NCBI GenBank assembly: GCA_007376345.1 | Contig: VMGA01000004.1 | Location: forward strand, 1-32,259 | Reading direction: 5' to 3' | From: Microgenomates group bacterium Gr01-1014_16 | Lineage (GTDB): Bacteria > Patescibacteriota > Microgenomatia > CAZETR01 > Amesbacteraceae | DNA length: 32,259 nucleotides | In this document: in pieces, positions 13,467 to 19,582 of the stretch | Position numbering within the stretch: the stretch's first letter is position 1 | Layout: the number at the start of each line of letters is the position of its first letter | Notes under the pieces: generated by a model | Seen by the model: the letters and a program-made list of their open reading frames with translations, nothing else | What the model was told of the DNA's origin: nothing | Database searches by the model: none | Program-made: the position numbers and the translations under genes

Positions 13467-14045
13467 ATGTTGAAAGACCTTTTTATTAGTAAAACCCGCG
13501 TCAAGCTTCTGGAAACCCTTTTGGCCGACCCCACCCAGATGTTCCACGTCCGTGATTTAGTTAGAAAAACCGGTGATGAAATAAACGCCGTCCGTCGCGA
13601 GCTGGCCCGCATGGAAATATTGGGTATGGCCAAAAAAGAGCCCCGCGGCAACCGCCTGTATTACTGGTTCCGCCATGACTACGTCTACTACTTCGATCTG
13701 TTAAGTCTGGTCGCCAAAACCACCGGCCTGGGGGCGGCCATTATCAAAAACCGCTCCAAACTCGGCCGCGTTGCTCTCTGCATGTTATCCAGCCGTTTTG
13801 TCCGCCGAATTCCCAAAAAAGATCCCGAAGAAGTAGACCTGCTCATCGTCGGTGACGTCAACATGTCCGAGCTGGGCCACATCATCCGGGCCGAGGAAAC
13901 TCTGCGCGGCCAGCCGATCAACTACACCCCCATGACCGAAGACGAACTCAAGTTCCGCCGCACCCGCCGTGACCCGTTTTTACTAAGCATTCTCACCCAC
14001 GGCCGCTTTCTGGTCATCGGAGACGAAGAAGATCTGGTAAGCTGA
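13467..14045 (+). CDS. Winged-helix regulator fused to a nucleotidyltransferase-like domain
   Basis: A 192-aa protein from ATG 13467 (MLKDLFISKTRVKLLETLL). The track start at GTG 13452 lies in a REP-like repeat. Residues 1-75 form a winged helix: FHVRDLVRKTGDEINAVRRELARMEILG is the recognition unit and RGNRLYYWF the wing. Residues 105-190 resemble a degenerate Pol-beta-type nucleotidyltransferase (EEVDLLIVGDVNMSELGHIIRAEETLRG). The GS signature is missing, so catalysis is doubtful; it may bind nucleotides or serve as a scaffold. It is followed 4 nt later by an AbrB-like gene and then secDF, so it probably regulates, or is read with, them. Confidence 0.75.
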   Translation: MLKDLFISKTRVKLLETLLADPTQMFHVRDLVRKTGDEINAVRRELARMEILGMAKKEPRGNRLYYWFRHDYVYYFDLLSLVAKTTGLGAAIIKNRSKLGRVALCMLSSRFVRRIPKKDPEEVDLLIVGDVNMSELGHIIRAEETLRGQPINYTPMTEDELKFRRTRRDPFLLSILTHGRFLVIGDEEDLVS

Positions 14046-14049
14046 TATT

Positions 14050-14229
14050 ATGCGTCAAAAAGTCATCAAAACCGGCAACAGTTTAGGAGTTACTATTCCT
14101 TCCCAATTCGTCAAAGTTTTTGGTATTCAGCCTGGCCAGACAATTATTACCCAGATAAATCTCCAAAAAGCCCGGCTAACTCATACTTTTACCGGCGTTG
14201 CCCAGCTATCTCTGCTTTCTTCCAAATAA
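14050..14229 (+). CDS. AbrB/MazE-like (SpoVT-AbrB) DNA-binding small protein
   Basis: A 59-aa protein, too short for the track. It reads MRQKVIKTGNSLGVTIPSQF followed by VKVFGIQPGQTI, the classic swapped-hairpin AbrB/MazE pattern (K.GNSLGV.IP...V...GI..G). Such domains bind DNA as dimers and often act as antitoxins or transition regulators. No toxin gene follows; secD begins 3 nt after its stop, and the winged-helix gene ends 4 nt before it. A regulatory role for this operon is an inference. Confidence 0.8.
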   Translation: MRQKVIKTGNSLGVTIPSQFVKVFGIQPGQTIITQINLQKARLTHTFTGVAQLSLLSSK

Positions 14230-14232
14230 TAT

Positions 14233-15498
14233 ATGCGGCAGTTTGTTTTTTTCCTGTTTCTTTTCCTGGCTTGTTTTCTGGTTTTAATGCCGGCCACCTT
14301 AAAGATTGGACCCAAAACTTTGTATCGCCCCCAAATAAAGTACCGCGACCTGGAATTTCATTTGGGGTTGGACTTGCGGGGCGGAACCCATCTCGCCTAC
14401 CAGGCAGATACTTCCCAAATCAAGCCGGAAGACCGGGTCGATGCCGTCAAAGCTACCCGTGACAACATCGAGCGCCGGATAAATCTTTTAGGCGTTTCCG
14501 AGTCTTTAGTCCAGACTTCCCAGGTCGGTTCCAACTATCGCCTCCTTATTGAATTACCGGGTATTTCCGATGTCACCCAGGCCGTCAATACCATAGGCGC
14601 CACCGCCCAGTTGGAATTTCGCGAAAGTGCCATAGCCACCCCGTCCGCCCAATCAGATTTCAAATCAACCGGCTTAACCGGGGCTGATCTCAAAATCGCC
14701 CAGGTCCAGTTCGGCGGTTCGTCAGACCAGATTTCCGGTACCCCTTCAGTGGGGATAGAATTTTCTCCGGACGGCGGCAAAAAGTTTGCCGAAATTACCA
14801 AAAGAAACATCAATAAACCCCTGGCCATCTTTTTAGATGACCAGCTCGTCTCCGCGCCCAACGTCCAGCAGGAAATCACCGGCGGCCAGGCCGTTATCTC
14901 CGGCAATTTCACCGTCGACGATGCCAAGCGGTTGGTTGTCCAGCTCAACGCCGGCGCCCTCCCCGTGCCCATAAAAATTGTCGAGCAAAAAAACATCGGG
15001 GCCACCCTGGGCTCCGAATCCATTGCCAAAAGTCTCGTCGCCGGCCTCATCGGCCTGGCCTTAATTTGGCTGTTTATGTTAGCCAACTACGGCCTCAAAG
15101 GCCTTCTGGCCGATTTTGCTTTAATTATTTATATTTTAATTTCGCTGTCTCTTTTTAAATTAGTTCCCGTCACTCTGACTCTCTCCGGCATCGCCGGGTT
15201 TATTCTCTCCATCGGTATGGCCGTGGATGCCAATATCCTTATCTTCGAGCGTATGAAAGAGGAAATCAGCTGGGGCCGGCCGGTTGGCGCCGCCATGGAG
15301 CTGGGCTTTCACCGCGCCTGGAACTCCATTCGCGATAGTAATGTCAGTTCTCTTATTACAGCAGGCATTCTCTTCTGGTTCGGCTCTGGTCCCGTCCGCG
15401 GCTTCGCCCTCACCCTTATCCTCGGCATCCTAGTCTCATTATTTACCTCAATAACCGTAACTCGGAGTTTACTTAGATTAATTTATTCAAAAAAGTAA
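14233..15498 (+). CDS. secD: Protein translocase subunit SecD
   Basis: A 421-aa inner-membrane protein that uses the proton-motive force to finish Sec-dependent export with SecF. TM1 is residues 1-20. The periplasmic P1 head opens with FHLGLDLRGGTHLAYQ near 42, and the SecD family motif LDDQLVSAPNVQQEITGGQAVISG lies near 200. The C-terminal five-helix bundle carries GMAVDANILIFERMKEE near 335. The length is typical of compact, non-proteobacterial SecD. secF starts 2 nt after the stop, so the two form an operon. Confidence 0.95.
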   Translation: MRQFVFFLFLFLACFLVLMPATLKIGPKTLYRPQIKYRDLEFHLGLDLRGGTHLAYQADTSQIKPEDRVDAVKATRDNIERRINLLGVSESLVQTSQVGSNYRLLIELPGISDVTQAVNTIGATAQLEFRESAIATPSAQSDFKSTGLTGADLKIAQVQFGGSSDQISGTPSVGIEFSPDGGKKFAEITKRNINKPLAIFLDDQLVSAPNVQQEITGGQAVISGNFTVDDAKRLVVQLNAGALPVPIKIVEQKNIGATLGSESIAKSLVAGLIGLALIWLFMLANYGLKGLLADFALIIYILISLSLFKLVPVTLTLSGIAGFILSIGMAVDANILIFERMKEEISWGRPVGAAMELGFHRAWNSIRDSNVSSLITAGILFWFGSGPVRGFALTLILGILVSLFTSITVTRSLLRLIYSKK

Positions 15499-15500
15499 TT

Positions 15501-16361
15501 ATGAAATTCATGAAATATAAATATCTCTATTTTGCGATATCACTTCTCGTTCTTATCCCCGGCATTTATTCTCTAATTCGTTACGGCCTGCGCCTGTCTA
15601 TAGATTTCACCGGCGGATCCTTGTTGGAAATCCAGGCCACCGGATCGGCCAATTTCGCCGGTGTGGCCCGTGATCAAAACCTGGAACTTTATTCAGTCCA
15701 ATCGACGGGGGACAATTCTTATTTGTTGCGCTTCAAGCCTCTATCTCAAGAGGAGAACGACAAATTCAAAAAAGCTCTTGGAGATGTAACAGAAAAACGC
15801 TTCGAAACCGTCGGCCCGCTTATCGGCAAAGAGTTAACCCAAAAAGCCATTCTATCCATTATTCTGGCTTCGTTATTCATCATAATTTATATCGCCTGGT
15901 CGTTTAGAACTATTCCCAAGCCCTACGCTTCCTGGAAATTCGGCGTCTCTGCCGTCATAGCCCTTCTCCACGACGCGGTTGTCCTTCTGGGCATCTTTTC
16001 CATTTTCGGCCATTACTTCCACGTGGAAATAGACTCGCTGTTTGTCACCGCCATTTTGACCGTCATCGGCTTTTCCGTCCACGATACTATCGTCGTTTTT
16101 GACCGTATCCGCGAAAATCTCATCAAGCATCCCAAAACAGAATTCACTCAAATAGTCGACTTTTCCCTTACCGAAACTTTAGCTCGATCCCTAAATACAT
16201 CTCTTACTGTTACTCTTACTCTTACTGCGCTGTTGTTGTTTGGCGGCTCCTCCATCCGCTGGTTCGTCGTCGCCCTTTTGATCGGCATCATCTCCGGGAC
16301 TTATTCCTCCATCTTCAACGCCGCCCCCCTCCTCGTTCTCTGGGAATCCCCTAAAAAATAA
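15501..16361 (+). CDS. secF: Protein translocase subunit SecF
   Basis: A 286-aa partner of SecD. TM1 is near residues 8-25, followed by the family motif SIDFTGGSLLEI near 33-44, a short periplasmic domain, and five C-terminal helices with SVHDTIVVFDRIREN near 192-206. It lies 2 nt downstream of secD. Immediately after its stop begins the first copy of the 41-bp repeat that bounds cassette C. Confidence 0.95.
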   Translation: MKFMKYKYLYFAISLLVLIPGIYSLIRYGLRLSIDFTGGSLLEIQATGSANFAGVARDQNLELYSVQSTGDNSYLLRFKPLSQEENDKFKKALGDVTEKRFETVGPLIGKELTQKAILSIILASLFIIIYIAWSFRTIPKPYASWKFGVSAVIALLHDAVVLLGIFSIFGHYFHVEIDSLFVTAILTVIGFSVHDTIVVFDRIRENLIKHPKTEFTQIVDFSLTETLARSLNTSLTVTLTLTALLLFGGSSIRWFVVALLIGIISGTYSSIFNAAPLLVLWESPKK

Positions 16362-16362
16362 G

Positions 16363-16403
16363 ACTATATCAAACCCTACCAAAAAGGCCACGCCTTTCGA
16401 GCT
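16363..16403. repeat. 41-bp repeat, copy 1 (left of cassette C)
   Basis: Contains AAAAAGGCCACGCCTTTC, a 6-bp stem (AAAGGC/GCCTTT) with a CAC loop. It is slightly diverged from copies 2 and 3 and starts 1 nt after the secF stop codon. Confidence 0.85.
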
Positions 16404-16442
16404 CAATAGACCTGATTCAGAATTCAGATTGAAAAGAGATGA

Positions 16443-16454
16443 TACAATAGAAAT
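16443..16454 (+). promoter_or_regulatory. -10 element of cassette C
   Basis: TGATACAAT followed by 6 nt and ATG 16455, the same element and spacing as in cassette A. Confidence 0.6.
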
Positions 16455-16679
16455 ATGACATACAAATTCAAATATCCCAAAAATCTCTTCTCTAAATACG
16501 CCGGTATGGATGTAATCCTCGTTGATGGCAAAGTTATATCAGCTTCCAAAGACGCATCTAAAGCTATCACTCAAGCGGAGAAAGAATATCCTATAGAAAA
16601 GATGACATTTTTCTCTGTCCCGATAAAAGGGTATAAAAATATGTTATGGTCTTTCCATATATCGATAAAGAGCCGATAG
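16455..16679 (+). CDS. DUF5678-like small protein (cassette C)
   Basis: A 74-aa protein. FSKYAGMDVILVDGKVISASKD is the strand-turn-strand with the Asp-Gly turn typical of DUF5678; ASKAITQAEKEYP is the helix; MTFFSVPIKG is the last strand with the 'VP' turn. The final ~15 residues are encoded in the 34-bp overlap with the protease gene and may be non-essential. It is leaderless, with its own promoter. Function unknown; it is always paired with a retropepsin in this window. Confidence 0.7.
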   Translation: MTYKFKYPKNLFSKYAGMDVILVDGKVISASKDASKAITQAEKEYPIEKMTFFSVPIKGYKNMLWSFHISIKSR

Positions 16680-17023
16680 TTTCGTTGGAGATAAAAAGCA
16701 GTCAAAATCATTGGTTGCGATTCCAAGCGTATGTAGATTCCGGAGCTAGCATTAGCGTTTTTAAGCCCTATGTTGCCAAGTTATTAGGCTTAAATATTTA
16801 TGACGGAATCATAAACTACCTTGTTATTGGGGACGGTTCAAAAATCAAAATTTACACCCACCCGGTATCAGTAAACTTCGCAGGTGTCGAATTTAAAGCT
16901 CGAATTGGATTTTCAGCCGATTTAGGAACTGGAGTAAATCTTATTGGCCAACGCTCTTTCTTCGACAACTTTACTTTCTGTTTTCAGTCCTGGCGCCACC
17001 GCCTGGAAGTGTTTCCAAAATAA
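16646..17023 (+). CDS. Retropepsin-like aspartic protease (cassette C)
   Basis: A 125-aa protein with the catalytic loop FQAYVDSGASISVFKPYVAKLLGL (D-S-G, the Ser variant of the DTG motif, around residues 29-31). It ends in VNLIGQRSFFDNFTFCF, matching the LGR..F.D.F element of its paralogues with Gly-Gln in place of Gly-Arg. It overlaps the DUF5678-like gene by 34 bp. Copy 2 of the 41-bp repeat begins 10 nt after its stop. No signal peptide. Substrate unknown. Confidence 0.78.
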   Translation: MVFPYIDKEPIVSLEIKSSQNHWLRFQAYVDSGASISVFKPYVAKLLGLNIYDGIINYLVIGDGSKIKIYTHPVSVNFAGVEFKARIGFSADLGTGVNLIGQRSFFDNFTFCFQSWRHRLEVFPK

Positions 17024-17032
17024 AACTCTAAT

Positions 17033-17076
17033 ACTATATCAAACCCCATCAAAAAGGCCACGCCTTTCAAAGCTAA
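17033..17076. repeat. 41-bp repeat, copy 2 (between cassette C and the ACT module)
   Basis: Identical to copy 3 over 41 bp. On the minus strand the stem AAAGGC-GTG-GCCTTT is followed by TT, a weak terminator shape suited to the minus-strand ACT gene ending at 17085. Confidence 0.85.
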
Positions 17077-17084
17077 GATGCAAA

Positions 17085-17723
17085 TTAGAAGTGGTTTCTT
17101 AATACATCTACCGCAACATCAACATCCTTTTGCCTTACGATAAATGATATTTCAGTAAATGTCGATACTATTTCAATCAAATTTATTCGTTTACTTGCCA
17201 ACGCTGCTACTAATGCGTAAATCATATTCGGCACTTCAATATACTCCAATTCAGAAAACCGTACAGTTATTGCCACTAAATTATCATATTGACCTTTTGG
17301 CTTGACCCCAAAATGTTTCAGAATAATTTCTTTGTTACTCTCAGGTGCTATAACTGTAACTTCACCTAGTCCTTGGGTAATCGTAAAAAAGTCATTTCCA
17401 CCTGGTTTAGGTTCTATCAAACTAACTTTATCCATTATTTCTTGGGTTTTTTCATAAGTCACTTCAAACAGTCGAGCCTTAATACTCAGGTCGTTTATTT
17501 TTACTGCAGGTCGTAGTGGCTGGACATCTCTGATACCGGTAGCAATCCTAGATAACGCCGTCACAATACTTCCGCTTCTGACACTTTTATACAGTCTTTT
17601 CTCAATTTGGGTTTTAATTTTTCTAGCATAAGCACTCAGATTTAATACACCAGCTCGCAACGCCTCTAGCGCCACTTCGTCTCCCTGAATCAAATCCAAA
17701 ACAGCTTCAGAAATCTTTATCAT
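17085..17723 (-). CDS. ACT-domain protein, possible amino-acid-responsive regulator
   Basis: A 212-aa soluble protein. The N-terminal ~75 residues are helical (ISEAVLDLIQGDEVALEALRAGVLNLSAYARKI). The C-terminal part has two ACT-like repeats: around 108-145 (DFFTITQGLGEVTVIAPESNKE) and around 150-212 (VAITVRFSELEYIEVPNMIYALVAALASKRINLIEIVST, then EISFIVRQKDV). The latter resembles the aspartokinase-type ACT that binds amino acids. No kinase domain is present. It is leaderless, with TGATACAAT 6 nt before the ATG. It lies between copies 2 and 3 of the 41-bp repeat. Ligand and target unknown. Confidence 0.7.
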   Translation of the reverse strand: MIKISEAVLDLIQGDEVALEALRAGVLNLSAYARKIKTQIEKRLYKSVRSGSIVTALSRIATGIRDVQPLRPAVKINDLSIKARLFEVTYEKTQEIMDKVSLIEPKPGGNDFFTITQGLGEVTVIAPESNKEIILKHFGVKPKGQYDNLVAITVRFSELEYIEVPNMIYALVAALASKRINLIEIVSTFTEISFIVRQKDVDVAVDVLRNHF

Positions 17724-17729
17724 CGCACG

Positions 17730-17738
17730 ATTGTATCA
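17730..17738 (-). promoter_or_regulatory. Extended -10 leaderless promoter of the ACT gene
   Basis: On the minus strand TGATACAAT is followed by 6 nt and ATG 17723. Confidence 0.6.
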
Positions 17739-17759
17739 TATTACACAAAAAAAGTGAAA

Positions 17760-17837
17760 ATGACACATAATCAGAAATATTTTACAATTAATGATTTACC
17801 CTCTAAACTTCAGGAATTATTTCCAGAAAGGAGGTGA
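17760..17837 (+). CDS. Possible 25-aa leader ORF
   Basis: A short ORF, MTHNQKYFTINDLPSKLQEL followed by FPERR. Its last codons, AGG AGG TGA, are the Shine-Dalgarno of the following 54-aa gene. If translated, it would couple to that gene. Length alone cannot prove coding. Confidence 0.35.
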   Translation: MTHNQKYFTINDLPSKLQELFPERR

Positions 17838-17843
17838 GAAAAA

Positions 17844-18008
17844 ATGTCAGTCGAAACACCAGAACCACAACAGCCAGTAGATCCCATAGTGGCTTACTTG
17901 AGGCTCTTAGAAAAAATTACTCGGGAAAAAATCTGGCCTCCCCCGAAAAAAATCCCCACAGAATTGGAACCCGAATCGGAGAATTCGGAGGACGATGAAA
18001 ACCCCTAG
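17844..18008 (+). CDS. Small acidic, proline-rich hypothetical protein with strong SD
   Basis: A 54-aa protein missing from the track. It begins MSVETPEPQQPVDPIVAYLR, has a helical, partly basic centre (LLEKITREKIWPPPKK) and an acidic tail ending ENSEDDENP. AAGGAGGTGA, a full match to the 16S anti-SD, lies 6 nt before the ATG, which is rare in this window, where most starts are leaderless. It lies in the module between repeats 2 and 3, divergent from the ACT gene. Not recognised; the extremes of charge suggest a disordered binding protein. Confidence 0.6.
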   Translation: MSVETPEPQQPVDPIVAYLRLLEKITREKIWPPPKKIPTELEPESENSEDDENP

Positions 18009-18019
18009 TCTTCGGATTT

Positions 18020-18110
18020 CCCCCTCTCTTTCTCGCCCTGCTTGTGGTGAGCTTGTCGAACCAAGCGCAGTCGAAGGTGATTAAAGAGGGGGGGGCGGGG
18101 GGTGAGTTAG
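18020..18110. repeat. REP-like palindrome interrupted by another dispersed repeat
   Basis: The outer arms CCCCCTCTCTT and GATTAAAGAGGGGGG match the copy at 10762. Between them sits a foreign ~49-bp piece containing GAGCTTGTCGAACCAAGCGC and AGTCGAAGG. Confidence 0.75.
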
Positions 18111-18114
18111 AAAA

Positions 18115-18156
18115 GATATCAAACCCCATCAAAAAGGCCACGCCTTTCAAAGCTAA
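18115..18156. repeat. 41-bp repeat, copy 3 (3' end of the CCA-adding enzyme gene)
   Basis: Identical to copy 2 over 41 bp. It includes the TAG stop of the CCA gene (18153-18155, minus) and a terminator-like stem AAAGGC-GTG-GCCTTTTT downstream of it. Confidence 0.85.
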
Positions 18157-19493
18157 AGTTCCCCCAGTCGTTTCAAAAGAGCTTCTTTTTCGTTTGCAAC
18201 TCCTTTTTCAGTTACCTCGATAAACAGCATCTGCAGATATTTTCCCACTTCTGGCCCGGGTTTGAGGCCTTTGATTTCCATCACATCATTACCATCGATT
18301 TTTAGGTCGGGAATGGAAAACGGCTGTTTCTGTACCTCTTCAAACCTCTCCAATAATTTTTCCAGTCTCCAGCTGGAAGGCGCAGCCCCGCTCCCGATCC
18401 GGTCCGCCACCCGCAAATCAATTAAATCTTTAACATATTCCGATCCGACGTTGGTAATTATCCGCCGCACCGCCGAATCGGTCATCTTTTCGTCCATCGT
18501 AAACTGATGCCATCTGACCAGCTTCAGCAATTTATCTTCGTCTTTATTGGATAATCTCAATCTCTCCGCGATTTTTTCGGCGATCTTCGTTGACTCCATT
18601 TCATGGTTATAAAAAGTTATCCGACCATCGGGGAAAACTTTTTGCGTTTTCACCTTGCCCACATCGTGTAACAGTGTCGCCAGCCGGGTAATTGGATCGG
18701 GATTAGCGCAGTGCCGCAGTGCCTCTACGCAATGCGTCCCCACGTCATAAATATGGTGTCTGTCCGGGCTTTTCTGCTCTACCCCGAACGCTGCCTCCAT
18801 CTCCGGCAAGACCTCTTTCCCCAATCCTGAGTTCTTCAGTATCAGATATCCGTCCGCAGCCCAGTCGCTGGCCATAATTTTCAGCAGCTCATCCCTGATT
18901 CTTTCAGCGGAAATCTGTCCGATCTTACTTGCATTTGTCTGAATCGCCCGCATCGTTACCGGTTCAATCGTAAACTGCAGTTGCGCCGCTATTCTTACCG
19001 CCCGCATCATCCTCAGCGCGTCTTCATTAAATCTCTCATTCGCATCCCCCACACACCTGATTAATTTATTTTTCAAATCCTCCTGCCCGCCATACAAATC
19101 AACCAACTCCATCTTATGATTTATCGCCATGGAATTAATAGTAAAGTCTCTGCGCCTCAAATCGTCCTCCAGCGTCTTTCCCCACTTAACTTCATCAGGA
19201 TGTCTGTTGTCAGAATAGCCGGTTTCGGTTCTATAAGTTGTTATTTCGTGAGGTCTGCCTCCATCCGTATTTTCAATTCCAACAGTGCCAAATTTATTGT
19301 CATAAAATCCATCAGGATATAGTTCCAAAATCTGTTCAGGAATAGCATTCGTCGTAAAGTCCCAATCATAAAGAGTTTTATTTAGCAGAATATCCCTCAC
19401 CACCCCCCCGACTATATATACTTCGAATCCGGAATTTTGAAACTTGCCTAGTATTTCAGATACCTGTGACGGAATTTTTATATCGATATTCAT
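18153..19493 (-). CDS. cca: CCA tRNA nucleotidyltransferase with HD domain
   Basis: A 446-aa class II CCA-adding enzyme or poly(A) polymerase family member that builds or repairs the CCA end of tRNAs. The head holds GGVVRD (29-34), the metal-binding DWDFT with the DxD at 43-45, and RRDFTINSM (114-122). RMMRAVRIAAQLQF is the nucleotide-selection region. A C-terminal HD phosphohydrolase domain carries LLHDVGKVKT (HD at 276-277) and possible 2',3'-phosphatase activity. Full length for the family. The stop codon lies within copy 3 of the 41-bp repeat. Confidence 0.93.
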   Translation of the reverse strand: MNIDIKIPSQVSEILGKFQNSGFEVYIVGGVVRDILLNKTLYDWDFTTNAIPEQILELYPDGFYDNKFGTVGIENTDGGRPHEITTYRTETGYSDNRHPDEVKWGKTLEDDLRRRDFTINSMAINHKMELVDLYGGQEDLKNKLIRCVGDANERFNEDALRMMRAVRIAAQLQFTIEPVTMRAIQTNASKIGQISAERIRDELLKIMASDWAADGYLILKNSGLGKEVLPEMEAAFGVEQKSPDRHHIYDVGTHCVEALRHCANPDPITRLATLLHDVGKVKTQKVFPDGRITFYNHEMESTKIAEKIAERLRLSNKDEDKLLKLVRWHQFTMDEKMTDSAVRRIITNVGSEYVKDLIDLRVADRIGSGAAPSSWRLEKLLERFEEVQKQPFSIPDLKIDGNDVMEIKGLKPGPEVGKYLQMLFIEVTEKGVANEKEALLKRLGEL

Positions 19494-19504
19494 TCCTTAT
19501 TGCG

Positions 19505-19543
19505 CCCCTCTCCTAGATTAGGAGAGGGGTCGGGGGTGAGGTA
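19505..19543. repeat. REP-like palindrome
   Basis: CCCCTCTCCTAGATTAGGAG, then AGGGGTCGGGGGTGAGGTA. It lies between the divergent cca and recJ genes and is nearly identical to the copy inside miaA. Confidence 0.85.
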
Positions 19544-19570
19544 CTTAAGAAGTACCAGGATGCTAACTGT

Positions 19571-19582
19571 TAGAATCATAGC
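19571..19582 (+). promoter_or_regulatory. -10 element of recJ
   Basis: TAGAAT followed by 6 nt and ATG 19583. It would also serve relA/spoT downstream. Confidence 0.5.

Noticed and set aside
13373-13651. 92-aa minus-strand ORF containing LTPGPSPNPGEG
   Set aside because: It is the translation of a REP-like repeat plus the antisense of the winged-helix gene.
16191-16406. Minus-strand ORF beginning MSSKGVAFLVGFD (similar start at 17917-18150)
   Set aside because: The shared N-terminus is the 41-bp repeat read in translation; the rest is antisense of secF or of intergenic repeats.
16363-18156. CRISPR array
   Set aside because: Only three repeat copies with gene-sized spacers; no cas genes and no short regular spacing.
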